In this document: one piece after another, positions 7,200 through 16,599 of the stretch
Layout: each line of letters opens with the position of its first letter
Numbering within the stretch: position 1 is the first letter of the stretch
Assembly (NCBI GenBank): GCA_003427395.1
Contig: BFEA01000014.1
Span: 4,482,342 to 4,514,118 of the forward strand
DNA from: Chara braunii
Lineage: Eukaryota > Streptophyta > Charophyceae > Charales > Characeae
Length of the DNA stretch: 31,777 nucleotides
Reading direction: 5' to 3'
Notes under the pieces: generated by a model
The model's database searches: none
What the model was told of the DNA's origin: nothing
The model's input: only the letters and a program-made list of their open reading frames with translations
Translations under genes and position numbers: made by a program

Positions 7200-9330
7200 T
7201 TTTTGCTTTAAAGAACCTAAAAAACAAGAAGACACGAAAATGAAACCCTCCCCCAATCCAACTCCTTCCCCGCACCGCAGAAGATAGACTAATGCCCAGG
7301 CCTTCAGTCCTCGTACCAGAACTCGCTAGATCTCATACCCCCCTTACTAGGGTGACAGGACAACCTAAACGGTCCCAGTACCTGACCGAACTAGTTCTGA
7401 CAGACAGGAAGTGTCTTCCTCCCTCGACACCTTCCTTAGCTGCACAGCCCCAAGTTACAGGGTCACTACCCCGGCATCAGCTACGTTGAACAGGATGGTT
7501 ATGCTTTCCACCCTCGGCATAGCTCCAATGGTCCCATGCCCCCCTTGGTTACAGATCACATGCTCCAGCACCGACCATTGTCACCCCACCCCGCCCTTCT
7601 AATAGACCTACCACCCCGAACATCAATCCCTCCTCTACCCGGGCCCTACCCCCCTCTTCCTGCTTACCAAATCAATTTCGAACAGTTTACGAAATAGGAA
7701 ATTCACGTTCTGACATACCCCCGGGACTCCACAACACATAATAAGCTCACCGTGTGACCAACAGAGTTACTCCTTCCACAAAACAAACCCCCTGTTACTA
7801 CACTGCCCCCATCGGGAGGCACCCCCTCTCCTCCCGGCCCCAGTTCAAAACAGCCTATAAATGGCCACTTCAACCCTCTAAAAGGCATACAATTCCCCCT
7901 AGAGTATGCCTCCCAGGCTGAAGTTCCCCCTTCCTTCTGCCCCCTCCAAACAAGGCAGTCCTCTCATCCTCACACCCTGCTGTAAGCAGCCACCCCCTTG
8001 TCTTCTCCCCCCAACCGCCAGTGTTGATCCGACCCTAAATCAACCTGGCCCAGAAAAAGGCAAACCCTCATAATACCGCCTCCCCCCTTGTGCAACCTTC
8101 ACGGGGAGGGGCTCCAGCCCTAAAGGAGACCCCCTCCGATTCACAAAGCGAGACACAAATATACCATACCAAGATCTCGACAAACTCCAAAACCTAATTA
8201 ACAAGAAAACCAATCAGATTCAAAAAAATTTACGACAACCGTAATCAAGACTACGAAATAAATTTTGCAGATGTAGATTTATTCAAAAAGAGAAGAACTG
8301 CGAAAACTACTCCGAAAAAATAAAAATTAGAACCACAATTAGGAGATCTATCTGCAACAACCTATTGGAAAAGAACATTTAAGAACATGAATTAAGGAAT
8401 TAAACTAAGATGTCCAATATTGGACTCATGAATGTCTAAGATCAAGAATAATCCTGATCATAGTTGAGATCATCAACTTACGAATTTCAAAAGATGGGGT
8501 TAAAGATGAGATTTGATAAAATTTGAAAATCCAAAAAAAGGAAACCTCGCTCAGACAGCGAATCAAGAACTTATTGACCAGAACAGATCAACAATAGACT
8601 GGAATACTAATCAATCAAATCAAATTGTTACAGAAATGATGTGATCATCAAAGACTACAAGGTAGCGTGAATATTAGGTCATCACGTTTGGAATTAACGA
8701 CAAGGAAGAAGCAATTAGGCTAAAAACAAGCAAACTATCGTAAAATCAACCAAATTAGACAACGCTATGAAACCGAAACCCTAGGATACTATGGGAAACA
8801 GGAAAAACAACGGCACATTTAGATCATGCCTCATGAATTACTGGATAGCCTGTCGCTGCGTAAAGTCACCTTGGAGAAACAGCAGTCTCGATTCGTACAA
8901 ACCATCACGTAGCGCTCCACTCCCCTGACCCCATGATCCAGCTACCCCGCCGCTGCAGAGTCCAAACTCAGCCCCTTCCTCTTCCTGCAGGAGGAGCACG
9001 TTCTCCTCCCCACAGCCCGTGCTAAGAGCCCCTTGGCACACAACACTGACCATAGGAGATTTAGTGGGACGCAATCACATCCTTGTCACTGCCCATGCGA
9101 TCGCGTTGTGAGTGTCCACGTCAAACCTGTTAACGCCACCTCACAGAAAGTCCAGCCCCTACCCCGCTGAACGGGGAGCACTAGATCAAGGAGAAGAGGA
9201 GACGGAGTAAGAAGGCTAATATAGGAGATCCCCCACCTGTAATCCACCACCCGCCACCACCTCCCCCTCCTATCTCGCCTCCACGAAGTCCCCAGCGCAT
9301 GCCATCGCTCGCCAGCACCGTTTCATATCC
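7200..9330. other. gene-free region: C-rich block then A-rich block
   Basis: About 7240-8160 is C-rich and reads as short Pro/Ser-rich peptides broken by stops. About 8160-8830 is A-rich, with one short stretch (DLDKLQNLINKKTNQIQKN near 8180-8240) of coiled-coil-like composition. This order could be a decayed LINE ORF1, but there is no conserved motif, so it is only a guess. The remainder to 9330 shows nothing recognisable. Confidence 0.3.
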
Positions 9331-9333
9331 ATC

Positions 9334-9439
9334 CTGCTACGTCGCGCCGCTCCGCACTCGCCTCGCCCCTCCATGCTGCGTTGTGCCTGCTACGTCGCGC
9401 CGCTCCGTGCTCGACTCGCCACTCCGTGCTGCGTCGTGC
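9334..9439. repeat. GC-rich tandem duplication, two 53-bp units
   Basis: TGCTACGTCGCGCCGCTCCG starts near 9335 and again near 9388. The units then continue with CTCGMCTCGCC and CTGCGTYGTGCC. They are GC-rich relative to the flanks and encode only Arg/Ser/Pro-rich shadows. Confidence 0.8.
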
Positions 9440-9797
9440 CGGACGGGGCGCAGCGCTCCCGGTCGCCTTGCGCCCCTGCCAAGCACTCGACTCCCCTCCT
9501 GCACAATCCTTGCAAGCTTGACTCCGACTTATTCGAAATGTTAAAGAATGCACCATAAATTTGACACTTCTATTATCTGCTTGCATGTCTGATGAATGAT
9601 AATAAAAAAATTTGCATTCACAAATCATTGATACACCTATTGCTTCTCAAAGGTTCCAAGATAAAAATGTACATCAAATACCCTGATTTGGTCGGATAAG
9701 CTAAACAATATGGAACACTCCACGTTATTCAGAACAATAATTCAAACAATTTTATCGGGGAGCCATCTCGGATTCTTGGAATTGCCAACCCAACTGG

Positions 9798-9832
<35 letters not shown>
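9798..9832. repeat. poly(A) tract, 35 bases
   Basis: An uninterrupted A run that could be the 3' tail of a plus-strand retroelement to its left. I could not recognise a retroelement body there. Confidence 0.7.
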
Positions 9833-9834
<2 letters not shown>

Positions 9835-9884
9835 TTTTCAACGGGACTACTAGAATGGCTTGGGACCATTTACTCGGTCAGACA

Positions 9885-9995
9885 AGAAAAATAAAATAAA
9901 ATAAAAGTTTTATTTTGGTAAAGAACTTCGATGTGACCCTGTAACAAAAGTTATCAAGTTTATTTTTATGCATAACCTAGGAAGTTTTTCATGCC
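9885..9995 (+). mobile_element. fragment of the CTAGGCTACCAG MITE family
   Basis: Contains the family core: an A/T-rich run, TTTGGTAAAGAA, then TTCGATGTGACCCTG and TTTATTTTTATGCATAACCTAG. It corresponds to the interior of the complete copy at 20626-20884. The termini are lost or too diverged. Confidence 0.55.
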
Positions 9996-10039
9996 CGATC
10001 GGGCCTGCATGGCCGGGCAGTTGGGCGTGTCACCCAAGT

Positions 10040-10206
10040 GGGGCCTTGTATAAATACCAGAAGCAGCTGTCTCTGAAGAGAGAACTCCGGAAGCAGTTCT
10101 TTCCAAATGACTTTTTTAATAAAACCTTATGGAGGTTCGTTCGTCAGCATGCTCCAGAGTGGGCACAGATGGCAAGAAGAGTAACCTGGGGCCTTGTATA
10201 AATACC
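10040..10206 (+). pseudogene. possible hAT transposase C-terminal fragment between 19-bp direct repeats
   Basis: GGGGCCTTGTATAAATACC occurs exactly at 10040-10058 and 10188-10206. The sequence between reads in one frame as about 45 residues, including LRKQFFPNDFFNKTLW and HAPEWAQMARRV. The spacing of aromatic residues and the W..MARRV segment resemble the dimerisation region near the C-terminus of hAT transposases, where a W...LARRVL element is common. This is pattern recognition only. There is no initiator, and the frame stops at the second repeat. The repeats hold a TATAAATA string and may be a duplication or a target site. Confidence 0.3.
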
Positions 10207-10376
10207 GAATGAGTTTGTGTTGGTTGATAGTGAAATCCCGACCTGGGGACTGGAATACATCTTTCTCAGGGCCTAGTTTGATGGGACTCGAGAGGATTTG
10301 AGCTTGTGACTTTTGTCGATATTAATAGGATAATAGGGAATTGATACTAGTACCAGTGGGAAATAAAATTGTCCTT

Positions 10377-10438
10377 CAGGTGGACCAATGACTGTGTTCT
10401 TGACCGTCAGGTGGACCAGTGACTGTGTTTTTTGGCCG
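10377..10438. repeat. tandem duplication, two 31-bp units
   Basis: CAGGTGGACCARTGACTGTG starts at 10377 and at 10408. The flanks on both sides are unassigned. Confidence 0.7.
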
Positions 10439-10964
10439 TGAGGGTGGACTTAGGAGGTTGCTTAGTAGTCAGCAGATTTGGAACTTTTAAAAGTCGGTAA
10501 GACTTTAAAAATAGGAACAGTGAATAGAAAAACCTCTCAAACGTTGAGTAGACATACGTGTGTAGGATGTTTCTGCGCTCCTCGTGCGTACTCTTTGGGT
10601 TGCTACGTGCTTCAAGGTTTTTGTTGGTCAACAGTCGTCTGACTGTTGCGGTGCTTCACGTTTATTATTTCTAGCAATTTCAAGGCGTCTATCGCCATTT
10701 TGACTGAGTCATTTCTCACTGTGTGCATTCTGCTGGATGGTAATGTGCATCCTGCTGAATGAAACCGTTGCATGTGGTCGTTGACTGCTGCACTGCCCTC
10801 ACTTACCTACTCGTGTCACCCGGGTACCCTGGGCATGCAAAAAGACAAAAGAAAGATTTTTTTTTGAGAGTTGGCTGTCAACGGGGGGAAATGGGGATAT
10901 AAATTGTTTTTAAAGGGGCTACGAGGGGTTAAAGGGGGATCCCTTACTGTGATTTTTTTGTTTT

Positions 10965-11071
10965 AAACTTTATCTCCGATTCAGTGAGGAATTCTGATGT
11001 GACCCTCATTGTAAAGTTGTTCGTATTGCAATTCTACAGAACATATGTTTTTTCTGGAATTTTTTATTTTC

Positions 11072-11107
<36 letters not shown>

Positions 11108-11275
11108 TGCGTTGGGGCTGCTCGGAACCCTGCCCGGGGGTCATGCCCGGTCGAGAACCCGGGCGTGTATCCGGGCACACGTTGGGTGCCCGGCCGCCCG
11201 GAAGAATAACTTGAACCTTGTGCATAACATAATTGTTTTTCAGGTTTTTCTTTGTGACTTTTTGTGGTCGTTGCA
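10965..11275 (+). mobile_element. diverged CTAGGCTACCAG-family MITE copy
   Basis: AGGAATTCTGATGTGACCCTC (near 10987) matches the family core GAATTTCGATGTGACCCTG. A long T run (11072-11106) and a GC-rich terminal segment with CCCGGG/CCGGGC inverted pairs (11110-11205) follow. TGCATAACATAATTG near 11220 repeats another piece of the core. The copy is rearranged and its termini are not clear. Confidence 0.45.
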
Positions 11276-11448
11276 TGATCAGGAAGCCTAGGCAAAGAAG
11301 GTGAGTCGGACGACTCAACTGATAGCCTTGTTTTTAATTTATTATGGCATGTGTAGCACACCAAGAATGTTCAGGGCTTTCACGAAAGCTTGAACACTTT
11401 CGGGTGTTCAACTGAATGCCTCTTGAATGTGTTCGGTCGAGCATATAT

Positions 11449-11550
11449 TTTTTAATGATTAAAAATTATATATTTTTAATGATAAAAAAATATAATATAT
11501 TTTTTAATGATTAAAAAAATTTTAATGATTAAAAAAATTATATTTTTAAA
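11449..11550. repeat. AT-rich tandem repeat of TTTTTAATGATTAAAAA
   Basis: A near-palindromic 17-20 base unit is repeated about four times. The MITE at 11561-12694 is inserted in this tract: the same TTTATGATTAAAAAATATAT sequence resumes at 12700. Confidence 0.7.
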
Positions 11551-11945
11551 GTTTTTTTTTCTGGGCTACCTGCCGGGCCGCCTGGGTTCCGGGTGGCCAG
11601 CCCGTGCAAAGACCAAGGAAGGTCCCAACACAAAAACAAGAAAACATACCCTCCAAAAAATCTGGAAACAAACTATGTTATGCAGAAAAATAAACTGAAC
11701 AACGTTTGCCTCAAGGTCACGTCGAAATTCTTCATCCAATTGGGAATAAAAAATAAATTTAAAAATATTTATTTGTATTTTTCAGCGTAGCAAGGCGAAC
11801 ATGTTCGCGGCCCTTCTGTTCGGGCGAACGCGTTCTCCCGTTCCCGCGAACGGGTCGAGAACATGTTCACGATAACGTGTTTTCAGGGCCCGCGAACGGG
11901 GTTCGCCTGGGCCGGTACCGGTCGCCAACGGGGCTTTGGAGGGGT

Positions 11946-12428
11946 NNNNNNNNNNNNNNNNNNNNNNNNNNNNNNNNNNNNNNNNNNNNNNNNNNNNNNN
12001 NNNNNNNNNNNNNNNNNNNNNNNNNNNNNNNNNNNNNNNNNNNNNNNNNNNNNNNNNNNNNNNNNNNNNNNNNNNNNNNNNNNNNNNNNNNNNNNNNNNN
12101 NNNNNNNNNNNNNNNNNNNNNNNNNNNNNNNNNNNNNNNNNNNNNNNNNNNNNNNNNNNNNNNNNNNNNNNNNNNNNNNNNNNNNNNNNNNNNNNNNNNN
12201 NNNNNNNNNNNNNNNNNNNNNNNNNNNNNNNNNNNNNNNNNNNNNNNNNNNNNNNNNNNNNNNNNNNNNNNNNNNNNNNNNNNNNNNNNNNNNNNNNNNN
12301 NNNNNNNNNNNNNNNNNNNNNNNNNNNNNNNNNNNNNNNNNNNNNNNNNNNNNNNNNNNNNNNNNNNNNNNNNNNNNNNNNNNNNNNNNNNNNNNNNNNN
12401 NNNNNNNNNNNNNNNNNNNNNNNNNNNN
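11946..12428. other. assembly gap (483 N)
   Basis: Unknown bases inside the nested element. Open frames drawn through it are meaningless. Confidence 1.
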
Positions 12429-12462
12429 TGCACCCACCAGCAGGGGCGATACCGGCCAGGGG
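12429..12462 (+). other. 34-base chimaeric copy of 20961-20994
   Basis: These 34 bases are identical to 20961-20994 and end exactly where the Nextera adaptor begins. They are the far end of a mate-pair fragment assembled in the wrong place, not local sequence. Confidence 0.9.
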
Positions 12463-12500
12463 CTGTCTCTTATACACATCTAGATGTGTATAAGAGACAG
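12463..12500. other. Nextera mate-pair junction adaptor
   Basis: CTGTCTCTTATACACATCT (12463-12481) is followed directly by its reverse complement (12482-12500). This is the Tn5 mosaic-end pair that forms the junction in Nextera mate-pair libraries. It is untrimmed laboratory sequence. Confidence 0.97.
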
Positions 12501-12694
12501 TACACAGACATACACAGGCCTATGCACCCCGACCCCTAAAAAAAAAAAAAAAAAAAAAAGATGTTCGTGCCTGCGCGAACACGTTCAGGCGAACGTGTTC
12601 GCGTTCGCCCCCGAACGCGAACAACGTGCAACACAGGTATTTTTATTTTTTGGCCCGAACGGGCAACTAACCTCGGACCACCCTGGTAGCCTAG

Positions 12695-13387
12695 TTTTTT
12701 TATGATTAAAAAATATATATATATATTTTAGGTTTTAAAACTCAAGTTTGGCTGATAATTTAAACATGCCCCCCCCTTGACAAAAGTTTTTTGCATTATT
12801 ATTTTACATAACATTAATGCTTTTCAATTCTTTTTAAAATTTTTATTTTTTTTTATATTTTTTATGTTCCCGTTTATGGAGTATTGACATTTTTTCGTGA
12901 GCAGTTGCGAACATTCGGGTTCTGTCACCAAACGTGAACACGATGATGCTATGCAGATTATGACATTTGATATAATTACCTTTTTTAGTTATTTATCTTT
13001 TAAATGAGTTTGGTTGGGAACTCCGAGATGACTCCAAGGCAAAAATTCTTTGTATTATTATTTTGCATAACATATACTTGTTTCAGCAAGTATTGGTTGT
13101 TTAAGCCACGTGCTTGGATCATATTCCATGTGTGATGCAGATTCTTTCAGGATGCGGTATCTCGATTCTCCCTCGTTCCGTTTTTACTTTAGAAGTGGTG
13201 TATATTAGGCTCTTGTGCTTTGAATTATTTTTGTGATTTAGAATATCTGTGACTCTATCGTGCTAAACTTTATAATTTGTCTTTTTGCAACTTCTTTTTT
13301 CTCGTCTTGGAAAGCAACTGTAGAAATTTTGAATTTCGTTTAAATTTGCGTATGTGCACTGTCAGAGTGTACCCTAACTAGGATATT
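12695..13387. other. AT-rich gene-free stretch with core remnants of a MITE family
   Basis: AT-rich sequence with two diverged traces of the CTAGGCTACCAG-family core: GACAAAAGTTTTTTGC...TACATAACA near 12779 and GATGACTCCAAGGCAAAAA...GCATAACATA near 13028. No gene was recognised. Confidence 0.4.
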
Positions 13388-13662
13388 GAAAAAGGTTATA
13401 AAATCTTAGTGCAACGAAATATTTATAATCTTTTGCCCCGAACAGGGGCAACAAGTGCCGCACACCAAAAAATGACTTTTAGCATAATTTTTGCACCTTG
13501 TAAAACACTTTCCCACCATTTTTGCACAGTGGGCGTTAGCAGCCCAACAAGGGTGCAAAAATGACACGAAAAGTCATTTTGGGGCATGCGATACTTTTTG
13601 CCCCATTTTGGGGAAAACGAATACAAAGGTTTCCTTGCAGGGATGTTTTACAACTTTTCTCA
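13388..13662. mobile_element. long-TIR MITE of the AAGTCRTAAAACC family, copy 2, with 8-bp target duplication
   Basis: AGGATATT flanks the element at 13380-13387 and 13663-13670. The left arm begins GAAAAAGGTTATAAAATC. The right arm reverse-complements to TGAGAAAAGTTGTAAAACATC, and the arms stay alignable through CTTTTGCCCC and AAAATGACTTTT. The middle shares CACTTTCCCACCATTTTTGC and GGGTGCAAAAATGACAC with the copy at 3258-3833. Target duplication length fits hAT or, if 9 bp, Mutator-like elements. There is no coding sequence. Confidence 0.8.
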
Positions 13663-13760
13663 AGGATATTTGCTCGTGCTTGTTCAGACCATACATAGTG
13701 CTGCCATTCCACCCAAACGGTCGATATCGTTGGTGGAGGAGTGGTGGCAAGTATTACTCT

Positions 13761-14343
13761 TATGATCCATCCATCTATCAATCCATCCATCCCTCCATTT
13801 CATGCATTTGTTCATTTATCTATCCTTCCATCGATCCATCCATCCATCCATTCATCTATTCATTCATTCATCAATCCATCCATTCATCCTTCCGTCCATC
13901 CATCGCTCTGTCCATCCCTCTATCCATCTATCCATCCATCCATCCATCCATCCATCCATCTATGCATCCCTCCATACCATCCATATGTCCATCTATCCAT
14001 CCATCCATCCATCCATCCATCCATCCATCCATCCATCCATTAATTCATCCATCCGTCCATCCATCGATTCTCCACTCCATCAATTCATTGATCCATCGAT
14101 CCATCCCGCTATCATTTGTTCATTCATTCATCCCTCCATCATTCGTCCATCTGTCCATCCGTACATCCATCCATTTGTCCATCCATTTGTCCATCCATTC
14201 ATCTGTTCATCCACACGTCCATCCTGCCATCCATCCACCTATCCATCCATCCATGTAGTGTTATATTTATCCATCCCTCCATCCCTTTATCCCCCTATCT
14301 GTCCATCCTTCCATCCACCCATCAGTCAATCCGCCAATCCATC
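13761..14343. repeat. (ATCC)n tetranucleotide array, first block
   Basis: Imperfect ATCC repeats with point variants (ATTC, GTCC, ATCT). A period of 4 reads as a stop-free 12-base cycle in all three plus frames, giving false Ser-Ile-His-Pro proteins. There is no protein-coding support. Confidence 0.95.
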
Positions 14344-14518
14344 TATCGGACTGATGCCTATAAGAAGTTAGTGCGTAATCCAGAACCCCACGAAGGCGCT
14401 AAGAGAACGGTAGATCGAACCTCCATGAAGTCACTTGAGGTTTCCAGGCCGAAGGAAAACGCTCTTGTGAGCCTCCACACACAAAGTGCAGCAATTCGAA
14501 CATCTCCACCGAATTTTG
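14344..14518. other. 175-base unique island inside the satellite array
   Basis: Non-repetitive DNA interrupts the ATCC array, which resumes in the same phase style on the right. No terminal repeats or target duplication are obvious. It may be an inserted fragment, or a seed sequence from which the array expanded both ways. Confidence 0.6.
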
Positions 14519-14975
14519 TCCATCGGTCCATCCGTCCATCCATCCATCATCCGTTTATCCGTCCATCTGTCCATCCATTCGTCCATGCATTTGTCCATCC
14601 GTTCCTCCGACCATCCATCGTCCATCCATCGTTCATCCATCCATCCATACATACATACATCCGATCATCGATCCAACCCTCCATCCCTTCATCCCGTCAT
14701 CCATCACTTTGCACATTTGTCCATCCCTTCATCCATCCATCCATTTGTTCGTCCATTTATTCATCCATCCACTCATTTGTCCTTCTATCCATCCGTCCAA
14801 CCATCCATCCATATGTCATTCCATTCATTTGTCGTTCTGTCCGTTTGTTCGTCCCTCTATCTGCCCATCTGTCTATCCATATGTCCGTTCATCCATCCAT
14901 TTATATATCTTCCTATCTTTTTATCCCTCTCTGTCTCTCTCTCTCTCGCTATCTATCTATCTATCTATTTATTTA

Positions 14976-15063
<88 letters not shown>

Positions 15064-15085
15064 CCTACCTATCTATCTATCTATC

Positions 15086-15116
<31 letters not shown>

Positions 15117-15677
15117 TTATCTATCTATGTATCTATGTATATATGTATAAATCTATCTATCCATATATCTACCTATCTATCTATCTATCTATCTATCTAT
15201 TTATCTATCCATCTATATGTCCATCTATATATCCATTTATTAATCTATCAATCTATCTATAAGTATATCAATCTGTTTATCAATCTATCAATCTATATAT
15301 ATATATATATATTTATTTGTTTTTCTATCAATCTATCCTCCTATATATCAATTTATCTCTCTATCTATCTATCTATCATTTGTGAATCATTCTATCTCTC
15401 CATGAGTCCATCATCTATATATGTATCTATCTATTTATCAACCTATAGTATTTTTATATGTCTATCTCTCTCTCTCTCTATTTATCTATTTGTCAAGTTG
15501 TTCATATGTCTATGTATCTATCTAATATTTATTTATCTATCTATGTATCTATCTATGAATCTATGTATCTATCTATGTATCTATGTATGAATCTATGTAT
15601 CTATGTATGTATGTATGTATGTATGTATGTATGTATGTATGTATGTATGTATGTATGCATGTATCTGTTTGCCTATC

Positions 15678-15709
<32 letters not shown>

Positions 15710-15960
15710 AATTTGTCTATCAAGCAATCAACCAATCAACCAATCAACCAATCAATCAATCTACGTTATTTATTGATATGTTTATTGAGTTATTTGTTTG
15801 TATGAATACTTGTCTATATGTTTGGCCGTTTGTTTGATTATCTTTTTGTATGTATATTGACCTTCTGTAGTTTGTATGTCGATCGGTTTGTTCATCTATC
15901 TGTTTGTTTGTTTGTTTGTTTGTTTGTTTGTTTGTTTGTCTGTCTGCCGATCTATCTATT
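14519..15960. repeat. compound tetranucleotide array: ATCC, ATCT, GTAT, CAAT/CAAC, TTTG
   Basis: Composition changes in blocks: ATCC to about 14930, ATCT with a nearly pure core at 14990-15120 to about 15575, GTAT at 15600-15660, CAAT/CAAC at 15720-15762, and TTTG at 15897-15945. Each block looks like a separate expansion derived from its neighbour by point change. The long Ser/Ile/Tyr/Leu open frames here are artefacts. Confidence 0.95.
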
Positions 15961-16009
15961 TATCAAACTATCAATCCATTCATTCATCTACATTCATACT
16001 ACGGCCCCC

Positions 16010-16197
16010 ATCTCCTTCCTCGACCTCCTTTCAGACATGTGATCACATTGAAGGTGGATTATTAAATATTTTAAATTATTTTGAGGGGTCGTGTTTAATA
16101 ATTTTAATAAATATGATGACCACGGTTGGACTAATGAGCCTTAGGGCCAAATGCAAGACTTTGCAAGAGAGGACGAGTTGTTATTTATTTATATATA
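16010..16197. other. AT-rich flank with a weak hammerhead-like core
   Basis: Contains CTAATGAG at 16131 and GACGAG near 16172, ahead of the first copy of the direct repeat described at 16198-16256. The spacing resembles a heavily decayed version of the ribozyme at 16462-16519, but the stems cannot be drawn. No other feature was found. Confidence 0.2.
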
Positions 16198-16261
16198 CCC
16201 TCTTGTTTGTTGTCATCTTCTCCCTCGTTGTGTACAATTTCTTGAACAGTTTCCTATGATG

Positions 16262-16363
16262 GTAAGTATGTGTATATATATACATATATATAATATTATA
16301 TATATATACATATATATAATAATATATATATATATATATAATATTATTAATATATACGTACAG
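16262..16363 (+). other. intron-like AT-rich tract
   Basis: GTAAGT at 16262 and TACAG ending at 16363 enclose 102 bases of almost pure TA/TATA repeat with a TATTAAT string near the 3' end. It resembles a short plant intron, but no flanking exon is identifiable. A TA microsatellite with chance splice-like ends is equally possible. Confidence 0.25.
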
Positions 16364-16461
16364 TCTGTAGAGTTTTCCATCTGGTGTGGGTGAGTGATAG
16401 TCTACTTTGATTTTGGTTAAGGTAGATTATCATTTACAGTGTAATCAGTGAGAGGATTCTG

Positions 16462-16519
16462 CAGACTGTTGAGGGTTCAGCCTCCTGATGAGTCGGTGAA
16501 ACTCCGACAAAACAGTTTG
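16462..16519 (+). ncRNA. type III hammerhead ribozyme motif, probably inactive
   Basis: All three helices can be drawn. Stem III pairs CAGACTGT (16462-16469) with ACAGTTTG (16512-16519), with one G-U pair. The cleavage triplet is G-T-T, with predicted scission after T16470. Stem I is GAGG (16471-16474) with CCTC (16481-16484), closed by loop GTTCAG. The core CTGATGA is intact at 16485-16491. Stem II is GTCGG (16492-16496) with CCGAC (16504-16508), loop TGAAACT. The second core strand should be GAAA but reads AAAA (16509-16512), so G12, the proposed general base, is A. The architecture is a hammerhead; the substitution predicts very low self-cleavage. Confidence 0.75.
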
Positions 16520-16599
16520 TCACAGCCCCTCGTTTGTTGTCCTCTTCTCTCTCTCTGCCTACGGTTTACCGGACAGTTCTGTTTGTGACGATATATATA

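Larger units (their letters stand above)
11775..12644. mobile_element. nested hAT-like element with 8-bp target duplication
   Basis: GTATTTTT is present at 11775-11782 and 12637-12644 and brackets sequence absent from other copies of the host MITE. The inner element starts CAGCGTAGCAAG and ends in TGCAACACAG, so both ends show a CAG string. The subterminal regions are dense in GCGAACRTGTTCGCG palindromes on both sides. An 8-bp duplication and CAG-type ends are typical of hAT elements. The terminal match is weak (about 6 of 9). The centre is an N gap plus adaptor sequence, so coding content is unknown. Confidence 0.6.
11561..12694 (-). mobile_element. CTAGGCTACCAG-family MITE split by a nested insertion
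   Basis: The left terminus is CTGGGCTACCTG at 11561-11572 and the right terminus is CTGGTAGCCTAG at 12683-12694, imperfect inverted repeats of the family end. On the minus strand the interior matches the copies at 20626 and 28518: TTGGGACCTTCC, TTTATTTTTCTGCATAACA and the TTCGACGTGACCTTGAGG core. The two halves are separated by an 854-base insertion with its own target duplication (11775-12644). Removing it gives an element of about 270 bp, the same size as the complete copy. Confidence 0.75.
16198..16588 (+). repeat. direct repeat pair, about 329 bp apart (retrozyme or Penelope-like module?)
   Basis: CCCTCTTGTTTGTTGTCATCTTCT (split: CCCTCTTGTTTG + TTGTCATCTTCT) at 16198, followed by ACAGTTTC, recurs at 16527 as CCCTCGTTTGTTGTCCTCTTCT (split: CCCTCGTTTG + TTGTCCTCTTCT), followed by ACAGTTCTG. 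The second copy lies just downstream of the hammerhead motif. Repeats of this length carrying hammerheads are known from plant retrozymes (LTRs near 350 bp) and Penelope-like pLTRs. No PBS, PPT or reverse transcriptase is visible here, so the assignment is inference. Confidence 0.4.

Noticed and set aside
8838-9074. 78-residue minus-strand open frame
   Set aside because: No recognisable motif, no splice context and no second line of support; it is likely chance.
11782-12539. Open frames across the N gap, up to 231 residues
   Set aside because: Most residues are unknown, and the ends read through untrimmed adaptor sequence.
13741-15837. Long open frames of Ser-Ile-His-Pro and Ser-Ile-Tyr-Leu repeats
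   Set aside because: They arise because a 4-base repeat gives a stop-free 12-base cycle in all frames. There is no start context, codon bias or non-repetitive domain.
16471-16531. Type I hammerhead reading of the same motif
   Set aside because: Placing the cleavage site after GTC at 16521 leaves stem I unpaired next to the core. The type III reading pairs all three stems.
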